From positions 1,860,001 to 1,924,000 of the forward strand of contig CAJQUN010000014.1 of the NCBI GenBank assembly GCA_907163345.1: a stretch of 64,000 nt of DNA, written 5' to 3'. Positions 12,234 through 23,642 of the stretch are shown in pieces. The notes beneath the pieces are model-generated. The model searched no databases and had not been told where the DNA came from. It saw only the letters and a program-made list of their open reading frames with translations. Positions within the stretch are counted from its first letter, which is position 1, and each line of letters begins with the position of its first letter. Source of the DNA: Haberlea rhodopensis (taxonomy: Eukaryota > Streptophyta > Magnoliopsida > Lamiales > Gesneriaceae). The position numbers and the translations under genes are program-made.

Positions 12234-15200
12234 TTATAAATCTGCAAAAACATGGTAAGTACTAGAATCCACAGCAATTAGCCTCACTGCAGAAATTGCT
12301 GCTGCAACCGACATACATCCGAAAAACAAGACATTCAGCCAATGCCAGGTCTTCTGCAAGGATGTAAGCTTATTCTTCTTGGCTACAAGATACATGTGGT
12401 TTGCAAGAATAAACGTAAGTGGGAATGTGCTAATAGCTCCTGTAAGACTCATGAAATCACCCAAGAATGGTAGCAAGGCTGCAACGAAGGAGGTCATTGC
12501 TAGGTAACCGCCCCTGACTAAGATCCTGAAAGACAAGTTGCGTAAAGCAAGCGCGCTTCCTTTGATCCCATATTTGGTGTCCAAGTATTCATACATCGGA
12601 CTGGCAAAAATCTGAAAGGAGAAAATGGTGATTCTGTTGTCAGTATATATAAATCCTATCCTAAAGATTTCGATATGTTGCAGTAGAACTTCTTGATTTC
12701 GGTCTAATATTGTACTGAGAGCAACACTCATTTTATAACATACACTATTGAACCCATCATCAAAATTTGAGTACTACATTAAACACCCATAAGACGTGCA
12801 TCCAATAGTATATACTGCACAGAGCACTTCTCTCGATATAGCATAGATCAGACCTACTTCTTGAGGTTAGAACTTAGATTTAGCAGTGCCCCACATCGTG
12901 AAATAACTCTATTATCTTTTATAAAACCTCACAATCGTAACCTTACAAAAGCTACAGTTTGCACTGAAAAGTTGTAAATGTAATGATATAAAGGCAACTC
13001 AGGGGTGTTTCTGTGTTAGGGCTTCACTTCAGGGGCTTTTCAATGTAATGTACTCACGAAACAGAAAAAAGAGTAAATGGAGATAAAAGGTAGAAAAGGG
13101 ATGAGACGAATACATGTAAAGCAATGATTGTCTGCAAGAAAGCTGAAATATTAGCAAAAGCCTTGATCCAAATTGGACCATTAACATTGTTGAGCAAGTA
13201 GGCTGATGTGTTGGAACCATAAGCCCAGTATCCCATAAAGGTCACTGCATACATTGGCAGAACTCCAAGTGTGAATTGAAAATACAAAGCCTTCATCATG
13301 TTCTTAACAACTGGTTGTCTAACTGTTGCCTGACAAGAAGATGAATAAACACGAGAATTGGTCAAAAACAGAAACTATAATCACTACAAAGACTTTGTGT
13401 CAAATTGAGAGCAATTTGGACATCTGCACGTCACACGTAAAGTTTCCGAACAACCTCTAATGTTCATTTTACATGCTATTCATATAAAAAAATTAAGATT
13501 ACTTTTACTTACCTGTATTTCTGGAAGCATTCCGGTATTGAAGGCAAAAACAAGATTTGCAGCAGCACCAATAGTTGTAAAAATCTTGTCTGTGACTGAT
13601 CCTGGAATTTCGTAATCTCTGGGAGGAGCTCCAGTGCCTATTGCAAGTAATGAATTTCTCATCACAAAAATTATAATACATTCTGCTCTGGAATTTGATA
13701 CATCTTAACTTGAGAAACGTAAACAAGAAAACAAGGTAGTATACCATCTTTAAGCGCCAGTGCAAATCCTACAATGATGTATACCAGACTAAAGAAAGTT
13801 GAAAATGCCAGCCATACACGCAGTGCTGACAAGTGGGGTATGGCCATGGCGAAGAGAGCACAGGCGAGCCCAGCTATGGCAATGGCGTATGGAAGTTTTA
13901 TGGCATTGTCACCATGGAAAAGAACATAAAAAGCCTGTGAACCAAAAAGAATAAAAAATATCAACTAAACCCTAGCTTAACCCAATGGCTCAATAATTCA
14001 TGGCGTAGGTAGGCCCCATACTTCAAGATTTTTTAGAAAGATGTTCCAAAGTTTGCAGCAACAATCAAGACTTTTAAGGTACTTAAAGACAGAACATAGT
14101 TTTAATTCCGGCGAGGAACTCTTACAAAACCACTGGTTTTAAAGCTACTAGGAGAGGAATGGGCTCACAATTGTTTATATTTTAACCACATGCTTTTCCG
14201 AAGAGCTGAGGCACAAAAACAAATGTTCAAAGTTCAAATATGGAGGTTGAATATTGAGTGGCTCAAAAATAAGTGTTATGACCAATTAATTAATATCAAA
14301 GGAGAATTGAATTCGAACCTAATTCTCTTCTCTGATATCATGTCAGAATCCCACAAGTCCAAAACACCAGCTTACGGGTGCAAATATTAGTTTTATATTT
14401 TTAAGTAGAAACAAAGACATTGAGCTCCAGTATAAAATAAAATAAAGCAAAAAGTTGAAATACAGAGAAATCTGAGAAGGCTATCCTACCAACTCAAACA
14501 CGGGACTTTGAAACAACAAGGTAATAACAAAAGTAATATAAGTACCTTAAAAGCCTGACCAGCTAAAATGATAAATCCAACATTGATCATGAAGAGATTC
14601 ACATACTGCAGCGCCCATGTAAGAGAATAAGCCTTTTTACCTACAAAAACAAAACTTAGAATTTTCTAATCTTCAAGGGATAGGAATTATTTCATACAGG
14701 ATACAGCCCAACTTCTTTTTATCATCATTATTGGTTATCAGCTCTTACCGTATATAAATCCTGCAAGGTCTCTGTATCTGATATGCCTCTTTCCTCCGAA
14801 TTCATGAAGCTTGGCAACAAGAGTGTTTGCATACAAAGATATTGCTGTTGCAAGGATAAGACCTACCACACCTCCTATCCAACCCAATGGAACCATGACA
14901 GTGCCAGAGTACCCCAGCACATATGCACTGTTGATCCCAGTAGTGAGAACGAATCCCACTTGAAACCATGAATCTACAGTAACATAACAAGAACAGTAAA
15001 CCAAGGTTGTTCGAAGTAAAAGAAAATAAAACATATAATGATGTTATAAGCCAGTCAGCAACCAAAACCAATAAATAAGTTCAATGTAAAGGTAAAAAAT
15101 GAATTTCTCTGTATCACACGAATGTTGAGGGAAGGACAGTTCCACAAAAAAATACACTGAACCTTCAGCATAAGTTTTTATATATATTTTGAGTCGGTTT

Positions 15201-16009
15201 GAGTACAAATCTTATTGTCGATGATTTGGAATTTTCTCTAGAGCTAATACATAATAATTAGTATTTTGTAAATATATTTCAAAAGAAAAGTATAGAGTTC
15301 GAATTCGAATACTATTTCGGGCCAAAATCGAGCACAAATACTTTTTTCAAAGAGTTGAGCCTGGTTTTAAAGCCAGCTACAAAAAATAGAGAATATAATG
15401 GAGTTAAATGATATTCATATTCGAGCTCGAATGAAAAATATGAGTACCATTCAGTTCGATTATGTTCATTTTGGATATCCCAAAAAAGAAATTGGAAATG
15501 ACAACCAAATAACTTCCGAATTCTAATTGTCATGATACACCTTAAAAAATATACATCAGACATGGGACAAGGCAAAAGGCTTAGAACAGAACATGTTTAA
15601 CCAACCAATATTCCAGTATTAGATAAACAATCTTGCTATATTAAAACACAAGGCTAAAGATGCAAATTAAAGGTCAAATCTGTCAAATTTTCACAAAGTT
15701 CGAATCAAAAGATTATCAGAATAGATACTACACATGAAGGCAAACACATGCAAAGTGAAAATCGCAAATAAAATATATCCAACAAACTCAAATCAAAACC
15801 CAGGAAGAATCAAAACCCTATAGCTCACTACTCCAAAAGTGAAGGAAAGCCTCTTCTAGAAAAGGAAAATATTCGAATCAGAAAGGGAAAAAACCATTGC
15901 TAATTTGGTGGGCGGTGTCTGGAATTTCGACGGCCAAATGATCATCAGAATAGACCTTTCCCCCAGAGGCAGAGCTCCCAACAACGTCGTCTCCACCTTG
16001 GCCACCCAT
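12234..16009 (-). CDS. ProT: Proline/compatible-solute transporter, ProT type (AAAP family)
   Basis: Plasma-membrane proton symporter for proline and, in characterised relatives, glycine betaine and GABA. Seven exons on the minus strand: 15895-16009, 14749-14973, 14546-14640, 13745-13934, 13513-13637, 13114-13329 and 12234-12611. All introns are GT-AG and the frame is continuous for 447 aa, normal for ProT (about 440). Diagnostic stretches are EIPDTAHQIS, DSWFQVGFVLTTGINSAYVL, GGKRHIRYRDLAGF, LLNNVNGPIW, SPMYEYLDTKYGIKG, FLGDFMSLTGAIS and the terminal VDSSTYHVFADL. About 11 membrane segments are expected. The start is the ATG at 16009-16007; upstream in frame there is only a GTG and then a stop. 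Exon 1 is acidic and glycine-rich, longer than in Arabidopsis. The exact substrate is inferred from the family. Confidence 0.95.
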
Positions 16010-16120
16010 TTCCAGCACCACCTCACCACCTTCTTCTCCTTCTCCCGATAGCAACCCAATCACCTCCTCTTCAAATCTCACAAGAGCCAGCCCTTCTTCT
16101 TCCTCTCTTTTCTCTGCCAC

Positions 16121-16128
16121 TATTTATA
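16121..16128 (-). promoter_or_regulatory. Putative TATA box of the ProT gene
   Basis: TATAAATA on the minus strand, 112 bases upstream of the ProT ATG. It would give a 5' UTR of about 80 bases. Position and match are good, but there is no independent evidence. Confidence 0.5.
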
Positions 16129-16129
16129 G

Positions 16130-16969
16130 CGACAAATAATTAGAATATATATATTAAAAACTCGAAATAAAACATATAGTTTCAGAGATCGAGTGTACAT
16201 GCGTAATTTCAGAGAAAATAAGAGGGGAGAATCGAATGTTTGTTTGATTTTGTGTGGGTTCTTGGGGGTGATGGATTTTGCTCTCTCAGAGAATGGGGGC
16301 CGCGGATTCTATAAATATTCTTGCGCGTTATAATTGGTTATTCGTTATTTTTGGTTCCTTTTTATTTATTAATCAAATAATTTTTTAAAAAATTTATAAA
16401 ATTGATCGGTTCATCGATTAGTTCCATCAAATCAAACTTAGAATCAATTGATTGACTGTAGGTATCGCTTGCGTGTCATATAGAATTTTACTTTAAATAA
16501 TATTTTGACATAGTGCTTTATTAATTTATTATATACAATTATTTCTAATGAATAGACTTTTTTTTTTTTTGAGTATTTTTACATCAAATCAAACGTGACT
16601 CAAATTCGAATCTATAAAAATAAACATGAGCTTTTATCCATCTAAACTATGCTAGGACGGATAACTCAAAATATTGATGGCATTAACCTTTAATTAAAGA
16701 TTGATTAGATTTGAGGTGGAATATGATTGGTTGGGATTGGTATAATATTGTCAAGTGGACACTAATTATTGTTGGTACGGGGGAGACATGCGTGTAAACC
16801 CGGGATTCTACGATTGGCTCATAAATTCTAGTGATTTTTGACCACGATAAAGATTTATGGTAGGTCAGCGATTTGACTTTTTTTTTTTTTTTTTTTTTTA
16901 TGTCTTTTTAAAGATGAAACTTGTATAGGATTTTTTATTATCTTGGGACGGGATTTGGTAGATTCGAAC
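16130..16969. other. Intergenic DNA upstream of ProT
   Basis: AT-rich upstream region with a long poly-T tract near 16879-16900. It probably contains ProT regulatory sequence. No coding exon seen. Confidence 0.45.
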
Positions 16970-17410
16970 CAAAAAACTAGGGTGCTTATCGGATCGGGTC
17001 GATTCGGACCCGGTCCGAAACCGGATCGGTTAGTCCGGTCCGAAATCGGAATCGGACTAACCGGTCCCGAACCGGTCCGAAACCGGTTTGATACCGGACC
17101 GGATCGGTTCTACCGTTCCGGATCCGGTATCTTACCGGTTCCGGACCAAACGGATCCGATTCCGGATCAATCCGGAACCGGATCCGTTTTTTTAAATATT
17201 TTTTTTTTTCCGATAAATCCCTTCATTTTCCTTTAAAAAAAAAAAAAGAAAAGAAAAATCCGGTTCCGGGTTGGAACCGGTCCAACCCGGAAACGGACCC
17301 GATCTGGTTCCTTACCGGATCGGATCGGTTCCGTCCTTAACGGACCCGGAATTGGCCGGTTCCCGTCCGGATCGGACCGGGTCAAGCCAATAAACACCCC
17401 TACAAAAAAC
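16970..17410. mobile_element. CCGG-rich hAT-type MITE with 8-bp TSD
   Basis: A 425-bp insert at 16978-17402 begins TAGGGTG and ends CACCCCTA (TIR TAGG[G]GTG). It is flanked by a perfect 8-bp duplication caaaaaac at 16970-16977 and 17403-17410. An 8-bp TSD with TAGGGGTG-like ends fits the hAT superfamily. The inside is two GC-rich arms of degenerate CCGGTTCCGGA/CCGATCCGG words around a poly-T/poly-A centre, so a transcript could fold into a long hairpin. Apparent ORFs here (GSGRFGPGPKPD-like) are translations of the repeat, not proteins. Confidence 0.87.
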
Positions 17411-17960
17411 CATCCTTTAAGTGCCATCCAGAAGACAACGTCATCCTTGTATATGATTATTATTTTTGAACAGAAACATATTATACATTAACTAAAAAAT
17501 AAAAAATATCCTGAACTTTATGGTTTGAGAAGAACTGATTTAGCTACGATGGTTCATGATCCATTCTGGTCCAAATATTATGCTTATACAGTGATTCACT
17601 TTCCCATTTCTTATGGTAGTACCATTTCATAACGAGGCGACACTTAGCTCACTTCTTTTCGTGTTTAGGGTGATATGGATTTTATGATTGTTATTTCAAC
17701 ACCTTGTTGTAAATGCCATGTTGGCATCTTGTATATGATTTGATATTATGTATAATCTATCAAACAATTTAACAACTTATTTTGAATTTTTTATTCAATT
17801 TTAAATGTTTATACTATAATTATATATTTCTTATTTTTAAATAAAATATATCTATTGTATAAATATAATTTCGTACAAAGTTTACGGTCTTTTTAATATA
17901 TTTTGAATTTACAACTATTTATAACTGCATAACTTATCATATCAAATACGATGTAAAAAT
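17411..17960. other. AT-rich intergenic DNA
   Basis: No gene, RNA gene or clear repeat boundary seen between the CCGG MITE and the TRIM-like element. Confidence 0.5.
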
Positions 17961-18305
17961 TAAGGTAGGGTACAATAATTGTTCTTGCTATGTGATACAT
18001 CGAAACGTGGTGCTTGTGCTGCTGTAAGGTTTAAAATATTTGAAATACACCGTTGACATCTATAGCTTTTGGTAAGTGGCAAACGTTTGATCATACAACT
18101 GGTATCAGAGTCAATGCGTGTTCGATTATCATGAGTTGAAAGGAGTGCAATTATTGGGAGGGTGATTGTTAGGGTACAACAATTGCACTTGTGTGTATCG
18201 ATCGAAACGTGTTGCTTGTGCTGTTATACAATTTAAAAGATTTGAGTTATACCGTTACCATCAGTTATAGTTTTTGGTAAAGCAGTTCTTACGAATTACT
18301 ATTAA
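17961..18305 (+). mobile_element. Very short TRIM-like element
   Basis: Two direct repeats share tagggtacaa(t/c)aattg, gtg(g/t)tgcttgtgctg and a final ttttggtaa. The first runs about 17961-18099 and the second starts TGTTAGGG at 18167. Directly after the first copy is tggtatcagag (18100-18110), the Met-tRNA primer-binding site. Just before the second is ttattgggagggtgat, a polypurine-like tract. Only about 60-70 bp lie between PBS and PPT. The copies are diverged and no TSD is clear. Confidence 0.7.
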
Positions 18306-19099
18306 TTTAGGGTTTTTATTATAATATTTAAAAATCAAATATTTTTTTTAAAAGATGTTTATTTAAGAATTTTTTGTGTTGGGTTAAATATGTTTTATTT
18401 ATTTAAGTAAATAATATTAAATTAAAGAGTTATATAATATTTAAAAAATCATGTATGAGTGTAACGGTGTTACATGTCTATTAAGATTGGATGTCTCAAA
18501 AGAGTAAGGAGCGTCCCATAGGATAACAAAATTTCGAATAAACCAAAATAATCGACCTAATAAATGTAATATTTAATTTAAAAATTTTGTTCGGTTAATT
18601 CAAATCTTTTTATTTTCATTTCTAAAAAAAATGTTTTACTTCAATTTATTCAAGCCAGATAAATAGAATAAATCATTTTTACAAATAAAATGTACTTTAT
18701 TTATATGGATATTTAAGAAAATAACATCCCATTCAACATCGTTTAGTTTAGATATATGACTTTCAAATTTTTAAGCGTTGAAATATACCTTTTTATCCTT
18801 ATTTAATAAATCAAATAGACATTTTTATCCAAATCGAGGATGTCATCGACTTTAGGGGTGTTTGTAGTGATGTATTCTTAGACCAGTGTTTCTGATTACT
18901 CAACCGTCAAGTCGGCAACCAAGGGCGGTGCAATGAGTTAGCGCGAGAGGCTTGTAGCGTGCTTTTTTAGGGGGGTGTATTTTCGATCAGGTAGCAAGGT
19001 GATAGAAAATGGGAAACCATTGAATAGTGGTAGTTTGGGCAATGTAGGTTAATTTTCCAAAAGAAAATAGGTAGGAATGTTATATATCTAATTGTTAGA
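18306..19099. other. AT-rich intergenic DNA
   Basis: No coding sequence or recognisable repeat that I can support. The left edge may contain the decayed end of the TRIM terminal repeat. Confidence 0.45.
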
Positions 19100-19102
19100 A
19101 TG

Positions 19103-19252
19103 ATTTGTTTGATGATACCCTTAAGGGTAGTGCCCTTAGGGGCATCATCACCATTCATTTGGAATCTTTTTTTAAAAAAGGAAAAAAAGATTCTAAATGG
19201 ATGGTGGATGATGCCCCTAAGGGCAGTGTCCTTAATGGCAGCAACAATGAAA
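19103..19252. repeat. Foldback (MITE-like) inverted repeat
   Basis: Two arms of about 70 bp are inverted copies of each other around a short A/T-rich centre near 19172-19182. The left arm contains gtgcccttaggggcatcatc and the right arm gatgatgcccctaagggcag. No clear target-site duplication was found. The family is unknown. Confidence 0.75.
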
Positions 19253-19356
19253 CCCTAATTGTTGGGGGCATAAGCTCAATTGACGTTGGGCATTAGGTTG
19301 AGCTAGGCCACTTGTTTTTTTTTTTTTTTTAAGTTTTCTCGGTTTAATCCAAAGCT

Positions 19357-19931
19357 CATTTAGGGTGTGTTTGCGATTGCTTATTCAAAGCACTTCTATG
19401 TTGCTTATGCTTAAAGTTGGAAAAAATTGATTTTAAGCAAAAGCATTGAGTATTTGTTATTTAAATAAAAAATCAGCTTAATAAACTTAAATTAATTACG
19501 AAATTGCCACAAAACAACTTAAAGCAGTCAAAAGCATATCATGACCTGCTTCTCTGCTTCTGTTTTTTCTGCTTATTTTTAGAGAAGCAAACAAATAAAA
19601 CACCCAAAAACTACTTTTTATCTGAAAAGCAGATAAGCAGTTTTCATAAGCAATTGCAAACACCTAATTAGAGTGTGTTTACAATTGCTTTTTCAAAGCA
19701 CTTCTATGTTGCTTTTGCTTAAAGTTGAAAAAAATTACTTTTAAGCAAAAACATTGAGCGTTTGCTATTTAAATAAAAAAACAGCTTAATAAACTTCAGT
19801 TAATTACAAAATTACCACAAAACAACTTAAATCAGTCAAAATAATGGCATGACCTACTTCTCAACTTCTACTGTTTTGTATCTGAAAATCTGATAAGCAG
19901 TTTGCAAAAGTATTTGCAAACACCCATTTAG
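19357..19931. mobile_element. Tandem dimer of a MITE in one target site
   Basis: The block begins ggtgtgtttgcgattgc and ends ttgcaaacacc. It is flanked by one 7-bp duplication catttag at 19357-19363 and 19925-19931. Inside are two head-to-tail copies of about 300 and 250 bp, each starting g(g/a)gtgtgttt(g/a)c(g/a)attgct and containing tcaaagcacttctatgttgct. They join at caaacacctaattagagtgtg (about 19661-19680). The second copy has a deletion. The superfamily is not certain. Confidence 0.7.
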
Positions 19932-20062
19932 TCTGATGATGTTCTGTAATGCTTAATTAGTGTGCTTATGTATGTATATACACAGACAAAACAAAATGTA
20001 AGTGTGGAGATCAAATTACATATAAATTTATTAATTTTTAGTTGCGATTTAATAATAATAAC

Positions 20063-20066
<4 letters not shown>

Positions 20067-20100
<34 letters not shown>
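20067..20100. repeat. (AT)n microsatellite
   Basis: Pure AT dinucleotide run of about 34 bases, upstream of the YIPF-like gene. Confidence 0.95.
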
Positions 20101-20105
<5 letters not shown>

Positions 20106-20293
20106 AATTCGAACCATAATATTTTGGAAAAATCAACTCCTTGCATATATTGGAACTTGCACACTTGGCATTACAAGGTGTACTCGAAATCTCGGAAGAA
20201 CAAACGCCCCCAATATTTTTGCTTTTGCGCCAATTGACCCAATCTAGTTTCACTATACAAGGAAATTTCTCTTTTCGTGAATCGATTGAATCC

Positions 20294-23200
20294 ATGGAAG
20301 AGTCCTTCACCAATCTTCCCTCCAGCCACTTGCTTGGATCTGTTCCGGTACGCATTTACTGTTGTCGAGCTTTCTTTAATAAAAACTTTGTATAAATTAA
20401 TAGGCTACGTTATGGAATTACTTGATCGAACCTGATCTGGTTGAGAAATGGACATCTGTGTTATCAATTTTTTACTTTGTTTGGGAGCTCAGAGAGCGTG
20501 AAAATTGGTGAAAATTTGTATTCGTTTGTGACTTGTGAGGGCTTGCTTACCTTTATTGTCACGACTCACGAGTGAGGGAATTTTTTTTCCCCATTTTTGT
20601 TGGTTTCTTGTACATAATTATGTAAGATTGCTGAGGAAATGGGGCCCTAATCACTTATGACAATGAGGTGACGCAATTTAGGGAGTGGATTACAGGAATA
20701 CTGGTTAATATGAGCATTTCTATTTCTACTTCCTTATTTAGTACTGGAAGGTAATCGAGGCTGTCGTAATTAACTAATCATCAGCTAATTACGAATTTTT
20801 CGTGCTCGTGTCATTGAATTAGGCTTACTCAATATCTTACCATTGTTTATTTATACAAGAATTGTTGTGATAGTAATTTTTTTAAGTGGGGAAAAGACAA
20901 TCATGGTTAGACATGCTTGGAAACTAAAGTGAATCAGCTTCTAGATGAAATTATAGCTCAGTATTAAAATTTATTGCGTGTGTGCGTGCGTGCAGGCTGT
21001 TGTTATTGAAGATCAGAAGACCACAAATAAAGAAGGTATTAGATCTTATAGAAGATTCATTTGTTTTTGCTTTTATGAATCTTGAACACCAAAGTGTATA
21101 ATTTCCATGTCGCAACTCCATGTAGTTCCTGGTGTGAATTTGCAAATATTTCGTCCCAACATTGGTGGTGGTCAGGGATATCAAACTGTAGGTGGTGCCA
21201 GCGGTAAGCAATAAATTTTTCATCAACTCTTTCTTGACGTTTACTTCACAGGGAACATGGTGTATTCAACTGAAGCATTTTGCATTTGTGTTCGTTGTTG
21301 AAAAACAGTGTCGTCTGTGTTTCGATAGGCCAGATTAAAGCATTACTTTGTATTTCTGTCATCCAACAAGTTTTCCACTTTTATTAGCTTCTAATTTTAC
21401 CAGCTATCCTAATAAATATTTTCGAATAGTGAATCTGGGATTGGAGTAGGAATAGAAAACCTATGTATCTTGTAACTACTAGCTAAAATATATTGGAGCA
21501 CCATAACCTGTGAATTGTCTCTGACTGGAAAGAGTAGGTCTCAGATAGGTAATAAAAGGTTTATATGCAAGGAGACGTGGAATGTCTATAAATAACCGAG
21601 GATAATATTTGAGACATATTCTCCACCGTACCCAATCCTGACTAGAAATAATGATCTGATGGTACTGTCAGTGTGTCACTGGTCAAGCAGATCTCATACA
21701 GGTTCGTAGCAAGAATGGGATGTATCACATGAGATTATGTGGTGATTTTCCTGTTGCATGTATGATGTTAATTTGATGTTAGTTCTGTCTTTCCCTTATT
21801 TCCTATTAAGGAACTGACAGAATGCTATCTAAGGTGAATTATTTCTCGTATGATAATGTTTCTAGATATTAGTGTCAATGATGCGTGCGTCCATTGTTAT
21901 CAGTTACCCAAGTCCTTTTTGTAAAATTAATAAATCAATTAATATTTGGAGCTAAAGGACATGCTTATACAATTTAATTATATACACTTAACGTTTGCAG
22001 ATGGTGGAGAGCAGCAGCCAACAAACTGGAAGGGATTATTTAGCATCTCTTCCTACACACAATATTTCAACGTAGATACAGATATTGTGTTGAACAGATT
22101 GATTAGTTCTTTTTATCCTACTAGTGGAGATTTTGTCGGCAAAATTGACGCGAACCCTGATCTGTAAGTTGTATGGTGATTTTGTAAATTATTGTGACAT
22201 TTTTTTGAGATACTTAATTTTATTGGATTTCTTTATCAAAAAAAATTTGTTCGTTTTTTTCTCCAGGTCTGAATGTGAACTAAACCTATTTATTCCCTGA
22301 TCCCATTCTTTTCATGGGAACAAATTTACTTGCCTGGTGTAGATTTTGATGCATATATCGTGTGAGTGCTGAGGAAACTAAATATTCTGTATAATGCAAA
22401 AACTTGCAATGGTTAATTTTCAACAAGTTTTCTACGTGAACTGTCAATTAAGAGAGAGCAATGTATATGTTCTATAGGAGCAAATTCAGGAAGTGTTTAG
22501 TTACTAAAAAAATTAAATTGAAAATGGCCCCTGACAGACCATTTGGCATTGCTCTCATGGGCTGACTCTTTTTTGTGTTGATTCAAATTATCTAGTTGGT
22601 TTGGAAAAATTTCCGGTGTAAATCAATGAGAGAAACTTTAGCTTCATAATTTTACTTCTGTTGACAGTAACACCACCTAACACAAAAAAGGGATTAGATC
22701 AACTGTCTCAGAACATTTTTTTTTAATTATTAGGAGCCTGTCTCTATACATCTTGTTTCTGTTCAAATTTTAGTATAACTGAAACATCTTTCTTCCATCT
22801 TGTTCCAAATGCCTTACACTGGAATTTAGTGCATTTTGTCCATTCTATGAAGATCTTTGAATTGGCATATGGTGTATGGATGAGGACTTGTTATTGATGA
22901 GTTTTAAGTTCATTGCCTTATATTAACCGGGACACTACGACAACGATCCTCTATAAATCATTTTTAAAAAGGGAAAATTGTTTGATGAAGAATGTGGTCT
23001 TTCTCAGTGTCTGATTGATCACAATCATCAGGAATCATGACCATTTATCATATTTCAGTTACGGTCTTGTCTGGATCTCCACAACATTGGTTTTTGTGAT
23101 TGCTTCCCTTGGAAACTGCGCCAGCTACCTGATGCAAAGAAGCAGCAACCAAATTTCGTCATGGACCTTTGATGTCAACTATGTAAATGTGGCAGCAGGA

Positions 23201-23642
23201 TCCGTATATGGCTATGCGCTCATAGTTCCACTTGCATACTACTTTTAATATATGGGTTCAAGTGCCAGTCTTGTTCGCTTTTGGTGCTTATGGGGATATT
23301 CCCTTTCCATTTCTATCCTAAGCTCTGTAAGTATAAATTTCAATCTTATGGGCACGAAGTTCTAACTTATGCAAATTTTGTTGCCAGTCATTATTTGCCT
23401 ATGTATTTGAAATGTGACAACTGACATTGATTTCTTTTGGATACTTCCAGTTTCTGCTGATTATTCCAGTCGAATTTTTACGATGGACTATAATATTAAT
23501 TTCTGGTGCTGCATCATCTAGCTTCGTCGCTTTGAACCTCAGATCTTATGTTCAAAGCAGTGATCTTACGATTGTGGTCATCTCTGCATTTGTGCTGCAA
23601 ATGGGCTTGTCGATCTTTATCAAAATGTGGTTCTTCGCATAG
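20294..23642 (+). pseudogene. YIPF1/2-like Yip1-domain Golgi membrane protein with in-frame stop
   Basis: Six exons: 20294-20347, 20996-21035, 21126-21203, 22001-22163, 23059-23326 and 23451-23642, all GT-AG with matching phases. The protein starts MEESFTNLPSSHLLGSVP and carries the family core SSYTQYFNVDTDIVLNRL, ANPDLYGLVWISTTLVF and FDVNYVN. Relatives are multi-pass Yip1-domain proteins that bind Rab GTPases at the Golgi. Exon 5 contains TAA at 23246-23248, directly after YYF, where relatives continue through a further membrane segment. Downstream of it the frame continues well (YMGSSASLVRFWCLWGYS; IPVEFLRWTIILISG; final stop 23640-23642). As read, the product is 174 aa instead of about 260 and lacks the last membrane helices. 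The local pattern fits a 6-base loss that created the stop. It may be a young pseudogene, a truncated but used protein, or a sequencing error. Confidence 0.85.

Noticed and set aside
15878..16120. Longer ProT start at 16120
   Set aside because: The codon there is GTG, a stop lies just upstream, and the TATA box would fall right at it. The ATG at 16009 is the plausible start.
16943..17427. Open frames rich in Gly-Pro-Arg-Asp
   Set aside because: They translate the CCGG word repeat of a MITE.
20141..20293. Upstream in-frame extension of the YIPF-like gene
   Set aside because: The family begins at MEESF. The upstream part lacks similarity and probably belongs to the 5' UTR or flank.
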